In this document: piece after piece, positions 17,819 through 24,773 of the stretch
Numbering within the stretch: position 1 is the stretch's first letter
Layout: each line of letters begins with the position of its first letter
NCBI GenBank assembly: GCA_009885695.1
Contig: VFKE01000206.1
Coordinates: forward strand, 1-39,860
DNA from: Verrucomicrobiota bacterium
GTDB lineage: Bacteria > Verrucomicrobiota > Verrucomicrobiia > Verrucomicrobiales > Verrucomicrobiaceae
Direction of reading: 5' to 3'
Length of the DNA stretch: 39,860 bases
Made by a program: the position numbers and the translations under genes
The notes under the pieces: generated by a model
Told to the model about the DNA's origin: nothing
Seen by the model: only the letters and a program-made list of their open reading frames with translations
Databases searched by the model: none

Positions 17819-19045
17819 ATGAAAGCATTTTTACCTTCCATCTTGTTTTCTATCATGGCCTCCATCGCGCCTGCTGCTGACTGGCCCACATTCCGCGGGG
17901 CGGATCGCAAGGACATTTCCACCGAAACCGGCCTGCTAAAACAATGGCCCGAAGATGGCCCAAAGAAAATCTGGACGAGCGACAAAGGCGGGCTCGGTTA
18001 CGCTGGCTTTTCTGTGGCGGGCGGCATTTTCTATACAATGGGCGCCCGTGATGGGGGCGAATTCCTGCTGGCATTCGATGCCGCCACCGGAAAAGAAAAA
18101 TGGAGCACCCTCATGGGCGATTTGCTCAAAAACAATTGGGGCGACGGCCCGCGCGGCACGCCCACCGTGGACGGCGACCGGGTCTTCGCGCTCAGCGCCC
18201 AGGGCGATCTCGTTTGTGCAAATGTGAAGAATGGCGCTGTGTTGTGGAAGGTGAAAATGAGCGACTTCGGCGGCAATACACCTGGCTGGGGTTATGCCGA
18301 AAGCGTGCTGGTGGATGGCGATAAGGTCATCTGCACGCCCGGTGGATCGCAGGGCACCCTGCTGGCGCTGGAAAGAGAGTCGGGTAAAAAAATCTGGCAG
18401 TCTGCGGGCTGGGATGATCCGCCGCAATACGCATCGGTTATCGTCGCAGAGCACGCGGGCATCCGGCAATATATCCAGCTGACGATGAAACATGCAGGGG
18501 GCGTGGATGCGACGACCGGCAAAGCGGTCTGGCTTTCCGACTGGAGCGGTCGCACGGCTGTAATTCCGACGCCAATCTTCAAGGACGGCAAGGTCTATGT
18601 CACCAGCGGCTATGGTGTGGGTTGCAAGCTCATTGATCTTGGCCCCATCCATTCACCGGAGGACGCCTGGTCCAACCAGAACATGGTCAACCATCACGGT
18701 GGCGTCATCCTTGTGGGCGACTGCCTCTACGGCTATTCCGACAAGGGCGGCTGGACCTGTCAGGATTGGAAGACGGGCGATGTGAAATGGTCAGAAAAGA
18801 AACTCGGCAAAGGCGCAATTCATTGCGCGGACGGCATGCTGTATCTGCTCGAAGAAAGCAGCGGCACCGTCGTGCTGATCAAAGCCTCGCCCGAAGGATG
18901 GAAGGAGCACGGCCGTTTCCGAATGGAACCACAGACTGCCCAGCGCAAACCCCAGGGAAAAATATGGACGCATCCCGTGGTCAGTCATGGGAAGCTGTAT
19001 CTTCGAGATCAGGAGTTCATTTCCTGTTATGATGTGAAGGGATAA
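17819..19045 (+). CDS. PQQ-binding-like beta-propeller protein, exported
   Basis: A 408-residue protein. The start at 17819 (MKAFLPSILFSIMASIAPAA) gives a good signal peptide; the frame is open further upstream but only through the divergent promoter region. The mature N-terminus has the typical DWPTFRGADRKDIS opening, then repeats with the propeller signature (LLAFDAATGKEKW, DLVCANVKNGAVLWK, LLALERESGKKIW, GGVDATTGKAVW). These proteins are widespread in Planctomycetes and Verrucomicrobiota. They carry no catalytic residues that I can point to, and their role is unknown. The gene is divergent from the transporter operon across 123 bp, which should hold both promoters. Confidence 0.93.
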   Translation: MKAFLPSILFSIMASIAPAADWPTFRGADRKDISTETGLLKQWPEDGPKKIWTSDKGGLGYAGFSVAGGIFYTMGARDGGEFLLAFDAATGKEKWSTLMGDLLKNNWGDGPRGTPTVDGDRVFALSAQGDLVCANVKNGAVLWKVKMSDFGGNTPGWGYAESVLVDGDKVICTPGGSQGTLLALERESGKKIWQSAGWDDPPQYASVIVAEHAGIRQYIQLTMKHAGGVDATTGKAVWLSDWSGRTAVIPTPIFKDGKVYVTSGYGVGCKLIDLGPIHSPEDAWSNQNMVNHHGGVILVGDCLYGYSDKGGWTCQDWKTGDVKWSEKKLGKGAIHCADGMLYLLEESSGTVVLIKASPEGWKEHGRFRMEPQTAQRKPQGKIWTHPVVSHGKLYLRDQEFISCYDVKG

Positions 19046-19155
19046 AAATTCCTCAACCAGCTTGCCAACTTGAACAAAAAAGAAGAGGGCCATTGTCGGT
19101 TTATTCAAGCCTCTCTCGACAGAACTATGCGCTTGAATTAGTGTGTCCCAATCTC

Positions 19156-19371
19156 ATGGCGCGCACTCTATATCAGAAGGCTAGGATTGGCCGCCAACTC
19201 TCGGTATTCACCGGTTTTGATGCGGCGGAAGCGAAGGATCGCCGGGACTGGCTGCGCATGAGCCCAAGGAAGCGGCTTGAGATTGTGGAATTGCTGCGCC
19301 AGATGAACAGTGCCGACTATGATCCCTCTGCCCGAAGACTTCCGCGAGTTTATACGGTTGCTCAATCGTAA
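19156..19371 (+). CDS. Small protein upstream of nucleotidyltransferase (putative antitoxin-like partner)
   Basis: A 71-residue protein. The conserved-looking part is EAKDRRDWLRMSPRKRLEIV, then ELLRQMN, then RRLPRVYTVAQ near the end. It recalls the short proteins of form 'DR..W....P..RL..VE.LR......RL.RV' that are often encoded directly before DUF6036/AbiEii-like nucleotidyltransferases. The start at 19156 is uncertain, since homologues tend to begin nearer the FTGFDAAEAKDRRDW stretch. It overlaps the nucleotidyltransferase gene by about 53 bp, which suggests coupled translation. Function is unknown; pairing with the next gene is the main evidence. Confidence 0.65.
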   Translation: MARTLYQKARIGRQLSVFTGFDAAEAKDRRDWLRMSPRKRLEIVELLRQMNSADYDPSARRLPRVYTVAQS

Positions 19372-19780
19372 GCGTGTTCGGTATGTCGTCGTGGGCGGCT
19401 ACGCAGTGGCCTGGCACGGTTTCCCACGCTACACGGGGGACATCGATTTCTTCGTCGAGCTTTCAGAGCGCAATGCCGCGGCGTTGATCGAGGTGTTCCG
19501 AGAGTTCGGGTTCCGCGATCCTCCAAGTGCAGTCTTGTTCCTGACCCCTGGAAACATCGTCCGCGTCGGCTGGCAGCCAACGCGGGTGGAAGTGATGAAC
19601 CGAATAGACGGCGTGACCTTTGAAGAATGCTGGAAGTCCCGTCGGGCGACCGTTGTCGGTGGGCTGCGCATCAATTTTATCGACCTGCCGCAGCTGCTAA
19701 AAAACAAGCGGGCAAGCGCGCGACCGAAGGATCTGGAGGATTTGCGGAACCTGCCCGCCAAGGGGCGTCGAAAAGGCTGA
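19319..19780 (+). CDS. Nucleotidyltransferase-fold protein (DUF6036/AbiEii-like)
   Basis: About 153 residues from the ATG at 19319; a GTG at 19310 is an alternative. The core motif VVVGGYAVAWHGFPRYTGDIDFFVE (quoted only by its key residues: G-G-Y, H-G, R-x-T-x-D-I-D) is the minimal nucleotidyltransferase signature with the metal-binding DxD pair. The later part has VRVGWQPTRVEVMNRIDGV and a C-terminal PKDLEDLRNL helix, as in DUF6036 proteins. Family members occur in type II or IV toxin-antitoxin-like pairs and phage defence genes, so a cytoplasmic toxin role is possible but unproven. It overlaps the upstream small gene and is followed 30 bp later by the operator-like palindrome of the nuo genes. 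Confidence 0.85.
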   Translation: MIPLPEDFREFIRLLNRKRVRYVVVGGYAVAWHGFPRYTGDIDFFVELSERNAAALIEVFREFGFRDPPSAVLFLTPGNIVRVGWQPTRVEVMNRIDGVTFEECWKSRRATVVGGLRINFIDLPQLLKNKRASARPKDLEDLRNLPAKGRRKG

Positions 19781-19810
19781 TTGTGCTCAGGGCGCGAGGC
19801 AATCGGGGAC

Positions 19811-19830
19811 TTTGTGAAATTTTTCACAAA
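19811..19830. promoter_or_regulatory. Rex- or CRP-type operator upstream of nuoH
   Basis: TTTGTGAAA-TT-TTTCACAAA is a perfect 20-bp palindrome, 74 bp before the nuoH start. It contains TTGTGAANNNNTTCACAA, the published consensus of the NADH/NAD+-sensing repressor Rex. It also fits the CRP/FNR-family form TGTGAN6TCACA. Because the genes downstream encode NADH dehydrogenase, Rex is the more natural reading. The T run is short, so a terminator of the previous gene is less likely. Confidence 0.7.
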
Positions 19831-19904
19831 TTGGGGTTGCCCGCCCCCTTCGATTCCCTTAGTGAAATCTGTCTCTCCGTCTCCCGCCTGTGCGGGTTGA
19901 GATC

Positions 19905-21116
19905 ATGGGCAGTTTACTCGACAACATCAATCTCGCGTTCCTCATCGCCTCGGCGGTGAAGATCGTGTTTTTTACGTTCATGGTCATCCTCCCGATGGTG
20001 GCCTACTCGACGTATGCGGAGCGACGCATCAGCGCCATCATTCAGGACCGTTTGGGTCCGAACCGCACTGGCATTCCGTTGACGATTTTCGGGTTCAAGC
20101 GCGACCTGTCATTCGCTGGACTGACTCAGCCGCTGGCGGACGGCTTGAAGGCGCTCCTCAAGGAAGACCTGACACCGGGGCATGTGAACAAATTTTACTA
20201 CTGGCTGGCACCCTGCCTGGTCATTGTTCCCGCGCTGCTGACTGCGGCGGTGGTGCCCTTCGGCAGCGAACTGAATCTCGAATGGCTCGCGTTCTTTGGC
20301 ATCAGCGGCGAATGGCTCCACAAACCCGTCAAACTGGTCATCGCTGACCTCAGCGTGGGCCCGCTCTACACTTTCGCCATCGCTTCACTCGGTGTCTATG
20401 GCATCGTGATCGCGGGCTGGGCTTCAAATTCCAAATATCCCTTTCTCGGCGGCGTCCGCAGCTCCTCGCAGATGATTTCGTATGAGATCGCGCTCGGTCT
20501 TTCGATCATCCCGGTGCTGATGATCTTTGGCGATCTCAACCTCTCCAAGATCGCGCAATATCAGGATGCCAATGGCTGGCTGCTGCTGCCTTTCTGGGGC
20601 GAGGGCCTCACACTCGGCCGCTGGCTGCTGCTCATTCCCATCGTGATCTCGTTCGTGGTCTTCACGATCTCGATGTTCGCCGAGACCAACCGTGCGCCCT
20701 TCGATCTGCCGGAGTGCGAGACGGAACTCGTCGCGGGCTATCACACGGAATACAGCTCCATGAAGTTCGCCATGTTCTTTATGGGCGAATACGCCGCGAT
20801 GATCGTCGGATCCGGCCTGGCGGTGACCTTGTTTCTCGGCGGCTGGAGCATCCCCTTCGGCGGCCTCATCGAAAAGTGGACCGGCCTCCAGCTCACCTAT
20901 CAAGCGGGCGCGACACCCTTCTGGCTGGGCTTGGTGCACATCGGCTGCTTCCTGGCGAAGGTGGTGGTCTTTGTCGTCTTTTTCATCTGGGTGCGCTGGA
21001 CGCTGCCGCGCTTCCGCTACGACCAGCTTATGAAACTGGGCTGGCTGGTTTTCTTTGAACTCGCGCTCGCCAATATCATCCTCACAGCGGCAATTCTCAT
21101 GTGGTTTCCTATTTAA
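19905..21116 (+). CDS. nuoH: NADH-quinone oxidoreductase subunit H
   Basis: A 403-residue membrane subunit of respiratory complex I that helps form the quinone chamber at the join with the peripheral arm. The ATG at 19905 is preferred to an in-frame GTG at 19890. Signature blocks are present: AERRISAIIQDRLGPNRTG, QPLADGLKALLKED, the cytoplasmic loop with FAETNRAPFDLPECETELV, and GYHTEYSSMKFAMFFMGEY. About eight to nine hydrophobic segments are seen. The chain is longer than the roughly 325 residues of E. coli NuoH, mainly through inserts in loops after FGSELNLEW and around LIEKWTGLQ. It is the first of seven nuo genes in this cluster. The upstream gene is not a nuo gene, so nuoA-G are not adjacent. 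Confidence 0.97.
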   Translation: MGSLLDNINLAFLIASAVKIVFFTFMVILPMVAYSTYAERRISAIIQDRLGPNRTGIPLTIFGFKRDLSFAGLTQPLADGLKALLKEDLTPGHVNKFYYWLAPCLVIVPALLTAAVVPFGSELNLEWLAFFGISGEWLHKPVKLVIADLSVGPLYTFAIASLGVYGIVIAGWASNSKYPFLGGVRSSSQMISYEIALGLSIIPVLMIFGDLNLSKIAQYQDANGWLLLPFWGEGLTLGRWLLLIPIVISFVVFTISMFAETNRAPFDLPECETELVAGYHTEYSSMKFAMFFMGEYAAMIVGSGLAVTLFLGGWSIPFGGLIEKWTGLQLTYQAGATPFWLGLVHIGCFLAKVVVFVVFFIWVRWTLPRFRYDQLMKLGWLVFFELALANIILTAAILMWFPI

Positions 21117-21124
21117 TAATCACG

Positions 21125-21274
21125 ATGGCCGCAATTCTCATTCAACGCCCCATTGTAACACAGGCATCCTGCCTGTGCCGTTCAACGGGCATCTTGCCTG
21201 TTGGGAAGATGTTCAACACGCCCGGCTGGAAGCCCGTCGCACCCCGCAGGCTGGAAGCCTGCGCTACCTTCTGA
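21125..21274 (+). pseudogene. Relic copy of the nuoI start joined to palindromic repeats
   Basis: The first eleven codons (MAAILIQRPIV) closely match the start of the real nuoI 151 bp downstream (MATIIVQRPIL): 24 of 33 bases and 7 of 11 residues agree. The frame then runs through the repeat array, giving strings such as GILPV and GWKPV, and stops at 21272-21274, one base before the nuoI ATG region. It looks like a partial 5' duplication of nuoI separated from the live copy by inserted repeats. A 49-residue product may still be translated in the operon. Confidence 0.6.
21160..21262. repeat. Array of REP-like palindromes between nuoH and nuoI
   Basis: Four related palindromic units: ACAGGCATCCTGCCTGT (21160-21176), a second like unit around AACGGGCATCTTGCCTGTT, then in the inverse orientation GCCCGGCTGGAAGCCCGT and GCAGGCTGGAAGCCTGC (21246-21262). 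The outer units are near reverse complements of each other, so the whole array is REPIN-like. Translated, it yields the GILPV / GWKPV strings common in Verrucomicrobiota and Planctomycetes repeats. Confidence 0.75.
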
Positions 21275-21275
21275 C

Positions 21276-21809
21276 ATGGCCACCATTATCGTCCAACGCC
21301 CAATACTCAAATGGCACGAGCGCTGGTTCATCACCACGTTCATCAAAGGCATGCGCATCACGCTGGGTCATGCTATCGCCATCCTGCGCCGGAAGAAAAA
21401 GGTCACGATGGAGTATCCCGAGGAGAAATGGGATGCGAACCTGCCCGACCACTATCGCGGTGCTCCCGCGCTGGTCACCGACGAGCACGGCCGCGAACGT
21501 TGCGTTGGCTGCCAGCTCTGCGAATTCATCTGTCCGCCGCGGGCGATCAAGATCATCCCCGAGGAAATCCCCTCCGAGGACAAGTGGGCCAAGGTCGAGA
21601 AGCGCCCCAAGCTTTTCAATATCGACATGATCCGCTGCATCTACTGCGGCATGTGCGAGGAAGTCTGCCCCGAGCAGGCCATCTTCTTGCGCAAAGACTA
21701 CGCCATCACCGGCTTGACCCGCGCCGAAATGGTCCACGACAAAACCAAGCTCTACGAAATTGGCGGCGTGCGCACCGGCCTCGTGAACAAATGGAACGAC
21801 TTGAAATGA
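21276..21809 (+). CDS. nuoI: NADH-quinone oxidoreductase subunit I
   Basis: A 177-residue subunit that carries the two [4Fe-4S] clusters N6a and N6b and passes electrons towards the quinone site. Both ferredoxin-type motifs are complete: CVGCQLCEFICP and CIYCGMCEEVCP, each followed by a Pro. The N-terminal segment (MATIIVQRPILKWHERWFITTFIKGMRITL) contains the expected amphipathic/membrane-associated helix. The start at 21276 follows directly after the repeat array; the upstream open frame in phase is repeat sequence. The gap to nuoH (159 bp) is unusually large for this operon because of the insertion. Confidence 0.97.
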   Translation: MATIIVQRPILKWHERWFITTFIKGMRITLGHAIAILRRKKKVTMEYPEEKWDANLPDHYRGAPALVTDEHGRERCVGCQLCEFICPPRAIKIIPEEIPSEDKWAKVEKRPKLFNIDMIRCIYCGMCEEVCPEQAIFLRKDYAITGLTRAEMVHDKTKLYEIGGVRTGLVNKWNDLK

Positions 21810-21814
21810 AAGGC

Positions 21815-21907
21815 GGAAGTTGGAATGCGGAATGCGGAATGAACTTCGAGGCGCGGCGCGCTTCGCTCATCCGCTTGTCCCATTCCGTATTCCACATTTC
21901 AAGTTCC
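21815..21907. repeat. 27-bp imperfect inverted repeat between nuoI and nuoJ
   Basis: Arm 21815-21841, built from GGAATGCGGAATG-type units, matches the reverse complement of 21881-21907 at about 23 of 27 positions with a 39-nt loop. It fills the whole nuoI-nuoJ gap. GGAATGC/GCATTCC tandems of this kind are common intergenic palindromes. It would form a large hairpin in the nuo mRNA. Confidence 0.72.
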
Positions 21908-21917
21908 ACATTCTAAA

Positions 21918-22481
21918 ATGCCCTCCGCGCTCTTCTACTTCTTCTCGGCCATCACGCTGATCTTCGGTGTGATGGTCGTGGTGTGCCGCAATCCGGTCGC
22001 GAGCGCGCTCTCGCTCGTGGTCAGCTTCGCAGGCTTGGCGGCGCTTTTCATCAGTCTCGATGCCTACTTCATCGGCACCATCCAGATTCTTGTCTATGCC
22101 GGCGCAGTCATGGTGCTGTTCCTTTTCATCATCATGCTGCTCGACATCAAAGCCGAGGAACATCGCCAGCCGAACTCGCTTGCGATCTTTGGCGGGATCG
22201 CCCTCGCCGTGATCTTCGTCGGCCAGCTCGGCTACATCGTGAGCCAGCATGAATTCGGCAATCGGACGACGGCAGATGTGCCCATCCAGTTCGAACAAGC
22301 GGCGCAGGTGCAGAAGCTCCCTACCATCAAGAATGATCTCAAAGCCGGCGTGCTGCCGGACACCAAGCTCGTCGGCCAGACGCTTTTCCAGCGCTACGGC
22401 TTCCAGATCCAGCTCGTCGGGGCGCTGCTGCTCGCCGGCACTGTGGGCGTGGTCATCCTCAGCAAACGCGAAGTGAAATGA
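21918..22481 (+). CDS. nuoJ: NADH-quinone oxidoreductase subunit J
   Basis: A 187-residue membrane subunit of complex I with five predicted helices. The conserved TM3 segment with its pi-bulge region is visible as QILVYAGAVMVLFLFIIMLLD. The N-terminal SALFYFFSAITLIFGVMVV and C-terminal LVGALLLAGTVGVVILSKRE helices are also typical. A loop of about 50 residues (EFGNRTTADVPIQFEQAAQV and onwards) between helices four and five is usual for this lineage. Its stop overlaps the nuoK start by 4 bp (ATGA). Confidence 0.96.
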   Translation: MPSALFYFFSAITLIFGVMVVVCRNPVASALSLVVSFAGLAALFISLDAYFIGTIQILVYAGAVMVLFLFIIMLLDIKAEEHRQPNSLAIFGGIALAVIFVGQLGYIVSQHEFGNRTTADVPIQFEQAAQVQKLPTIKNDLKAGVLPDTKLVGQTLFQRYGFQIQLVGALLLAGTVGVVILSKREVK

Positions 22482-22801
22482 CCATGGTCACCCTGAACCA
22501 TTACCTCATCGTCAGCGGCCTTCTCTTTGCCATCGGTCTCGCCGGTGTGATCGCGCGGCGCAACATCATCACGATCTACATGTGCCTGGAGCTGATGCTC
22601 AGCGCGGCAAACCTCACGCTGGTCGCGTTCTCGCGTTTTCACCTTGTCGATGGTCTGCCGGACTACAACGCCCAGGCGCTGGTGTTTTTCACCATCACGG
22701 TCGCCGCCGCCGAGGTCGCGGTCGGGCTGGCGATCATCGTCGCCCTGTTCCGCGCGAAACACAGCGTGGACGTGGAGGCGGCTGGAAAACTGAAAGGATG
22801 A
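22478..22801 (+). CDS. nuoK: NADH-quinone oxidoreductase subunit K
   Basis: A 107-residue subunit with three helices, related to the MnhC/MrpC antiporter subunits. The first helix (YLIVSGLLFAIGLAGVIARRN) and the second with the key membrane Glu (CLELMLSAANLTLVAFSR) are clear. The third (VFFTITVAAAEVAVGLAIIVALFR) carries the second conserved Glu. The ATG at 22478 overlaps the nuoJ stop; an ATG two codons later is possible. It is followed by nuoL after 4 bp. Confidence 0.97.
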   Translation: MTMVTLNHYLIVSGLLFAIGLAGVIARRNIITIYMCLELMLSAANLTLVAFSRFHLVDGLPDYNAQALVFFTITVAAAEVAVGLAIIVALFRAKHSVDVEAAGKLKG

Positions 22802-22805
22802 TGCG

Positions 22806-24659
22806 ATGACCTCGATGACCCTCGCCTCCATCATGCTCCTGCTGCCGCTGGCCTCGGCGCTGGTGATCCTGTTGTTGCATAGCGCGCTGAAGAACACCGC
22901 GCATCTCATCAGCACCACCGTCTCCGTCATCATCTGGGTCTGCGCGGTGAAGCTCCTCATGACTGATGCGGATGTGACCGGCTCTGCGGGCCTGCTGTTC
23001 CCCTTCATCAAGATCGGCGCCTTCTCCATCGACATCGGCTTCATCCTCGATCACCAGAGCCGGGGGATGATGTTCATCGTCACCTTCGTGGGGATGCTGG
23101 TGCACATCTATTCGCTCGGCTACATGAAGGATGATCCCGCGAAGGCGCGCTACTTCGGCGCGCTGTCGCTTTTCATGTTTTCCATGACCGGCATCGTGCT
23201 GGCCTCGAACTTCATCATGATGTTCCTCTTCTGGGAACTGGTCGGCTTGAGTTCCTATCTGCTGATCGGCCACTGGTTCAAAAAAGCATCGGCGGCAGAT
23301 GCAGCGAACAAAGCCTTCCTTACCAACCGCATCGGCGACTTCGGCTTCATGGCCGGCATCCTGATCCTGTTCGGACTCAACCAGGGCAATGTCAGCTTCG
23401 ACTCGCTTGCCGACAGCCTGGCGAACGGCAGCCTGCGCCATGCGCTCGATCACCAGCCCTGGCTCATCACCCTCGCCGCCATCGGCATCTTTCTGGGCGC
23501 GGTGGGCAAGAGCGCGCAGTTCCCGCTCCAGGTCTGGCTGCCCGACGCCATGGAAGGTCCCACGCCGGTGTCCGCGCTGATCCATGCCGCGACCATGGTG
23601 GCTGCGGGCGTTTACATGCTTGCGCGCGCATATTTCCTCATCGCCGCCAGCGGCTCGGCGGAGATGCTCATCGCCTGGACAGGCGGCATCACCGCGCTGA
23701 TGGCCGCGCTGATCGCAACGCAGCAGAACGACATCAAAAAAATTCTCGCTTATTCCACACTCTCGCAACTCGGCTACATGGTCATGGCCGTGGGCCTCAG
23801 CGCGCCGGACGCTGGCATGTTCCATCTTTATACCCACGCGTTCTTCAAGGCACTGCTCTTCCTCGGTGCGGGCGCAGTGATTCACGCCTGCCATCACGAG
23901 CAGGACATCTGGAAAATGGGCGGACTCAAAGACAAGATGCCCGCCACGTTTTATACTTTCGCCGCCGGCACCGCAGCGCTGATGGGCGTGCCGATGACCA
24001 GCGGGTTCTTCAGTAAGGAAAACATCCTTGTCGCGGCTTACTCACACAACACACTGCTCTTTCTCATCGGCCTCACCACCGCCGGACTCACCGCATTCTA
24101 CATGACGCGGCTGGTCCTCGTCGTTTTCACGGGCAAGGCGAAAAGCGAGAATGCCGGACATGCCCACGAAGTTTCCCCTGTGATGCTGCTGCCGCTGGTG
24201 CTGCTGGCGGTTCCATCCCTGCTCTCCGCCTACGGATTTTTCGCCGGCCCCTTGCAGGCCATGACACCCCACGGCGGACATGGAGCAGGCGGAACCCTGG
24301 TGATGATCGCCTCGGTCGCGGTGCTCATCACCGGCTTGTTCGCCGGCTTCAAACTCTATCGCAACGCCGAGAAAGACCCGGTCAACATCCCGCTTTTCGC
24401 CAACAAGTTTTATTTTGACGAAATCTACGCGGTCATCGTGAAGTTCGCGCAGGACCGCGTCGCCTGGATCGTGAACGCCTTCGAGAAGATGCTGGTGGAC
24501 AATTCCACCACGCGCCTCCCCGCCGTGATCGCGTCCAGTCTCGGCGGTTTGTTCCGTCGCATGCAGAACGGCAATCTACAATCCTACACCTTCGTCTTTG
24601 GCGCGGGCGTGATCATCGCGGTCTATCTCGCGGTGTTCCTTTCCTCCAAAAATGGATGA
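22806..24659 (+). CDS. nuoL: NADH-quinone oxidoreductase subunit L
   Basis: A 617-residue antiporter-like proton-pumping subunit at the far end of the membrane arm. The conserved core is seen: FLFWELVGLSSYLLIGHWF, NRIGDFGFMAGI, GKSAQFPLQVWLPDAMEGPT, VSALIHAATMVAAGVYMLAR, then the DIKKILAYSTLSQLGYMVMA block and YTHAFFKALLFLGAGAVIH. The Glu in FWELVG and the Lys in GKSAQ are the usual functional residues. The C-terminal part (after about 480) fits the lateral helix and last membrane helix. The stop overlaps the start of a 33-codon ORF by one base (TGATG). Confidence 0.97.
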   Translation: MTSMTLASIMLLLPLASALVILLLHSALKNTAHLISTTVSVIIWVCAVKLLMTDADVTGSAGLLFPFIKIGAFSIDIGFILDHQSRGMMFIVTFVGMLVHIYSLGYMKDDPAKARYFGALSLFMFSMTGIVLASNFIMMFLFWELVGLSSYLLIGHWFKKASAADAANKAFLTNRIGDFGFMAGILILFGLNQGNVSFDSLADSLANGSLRHALDHQPWLITLAAIGIFLGAVGKSAQFPLQVWLPDAMEGPTPVSALIHAATMVAAGVYMLARAYFLIAASGSAEMLIAWTGGITALMAALIATQQNDIKKILAYSTLSQLGYMVMAVGLSAPDAGMFHLYTHAFFKALLFLGAGAVIHACHHEQDIWKMGGLKDKMPATFYTFAAGTAALMGVPMTSGFFSKENILVAAYSHNTLLFLIGLTTAGLTAFYMTRLVLVVFTGKAKSENAGHAHEVSPVMLLPLVLLAVPSLLSAYGFFAGPLQAMTPHGGHGAGGTLVMIASVAVLITGLFAGFKLYRNAEKDPVNIPLFANKFYFDEIYAVIVKFAQDRVAWIVNAFEKMLVDNSTTRLPAVIASSLGGLFRRMQNGNLQSYTFVFGAGVIIAVYLAVFLSSKNG

Positions 24660-24760
24660 TGCCGAATAGCATGAGCAGTATGAGCACAACACCCCTCCTT
24701 ATCATTGCATTCGTCGTGATTGCCGCGATCGCCGTTGCCGGATTGATGTCAAAAAAGTGA
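24659..24760 (+). CDS. 33-residue single-helix membrane peptide between nuoL and nuoM
   Basis: Sequence: MPNSMSSMSTTPLLIIAF followed by VVIAAIAVAGLMSKK. A polar Ser/Met/Asn-rich start of about 11 residues is followed by an unbroken hydrophobic helix of about 19 and a Lys-Lys end, giving an N-out/C-in type membrane peptide by the positive-inside rule. It begins at the nuoL stop (TGATG) and ends 13 bp before nuoM, so it fills what would otherwise be a gap. Internal Met codons at residues 5 and 8 could also start it. No known complex I subunit of this size maps here. It could be a small accessory or assembly subunit. Confidence 0.6.
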   Translation: MPNSMSSMSTTPLLIIAFVVIAAIAVAGLMSKK

Positions 24761-24773
24761 AGCTATTGAACTC

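Noticed and set aside
19811..19830. Reading the palindrome as an intrinsic terminator of the nucleotidyltransferase gene
   Set aside because: The stem is AT-rich with a 2-nt loop and no T run follows; it fits an operator much better.
22734..23897. 387-codon minus-strand frame opposite nuoL
   Set aside because: His/Arg/Glu-rich antisense shadow of a strongly conserved gene.
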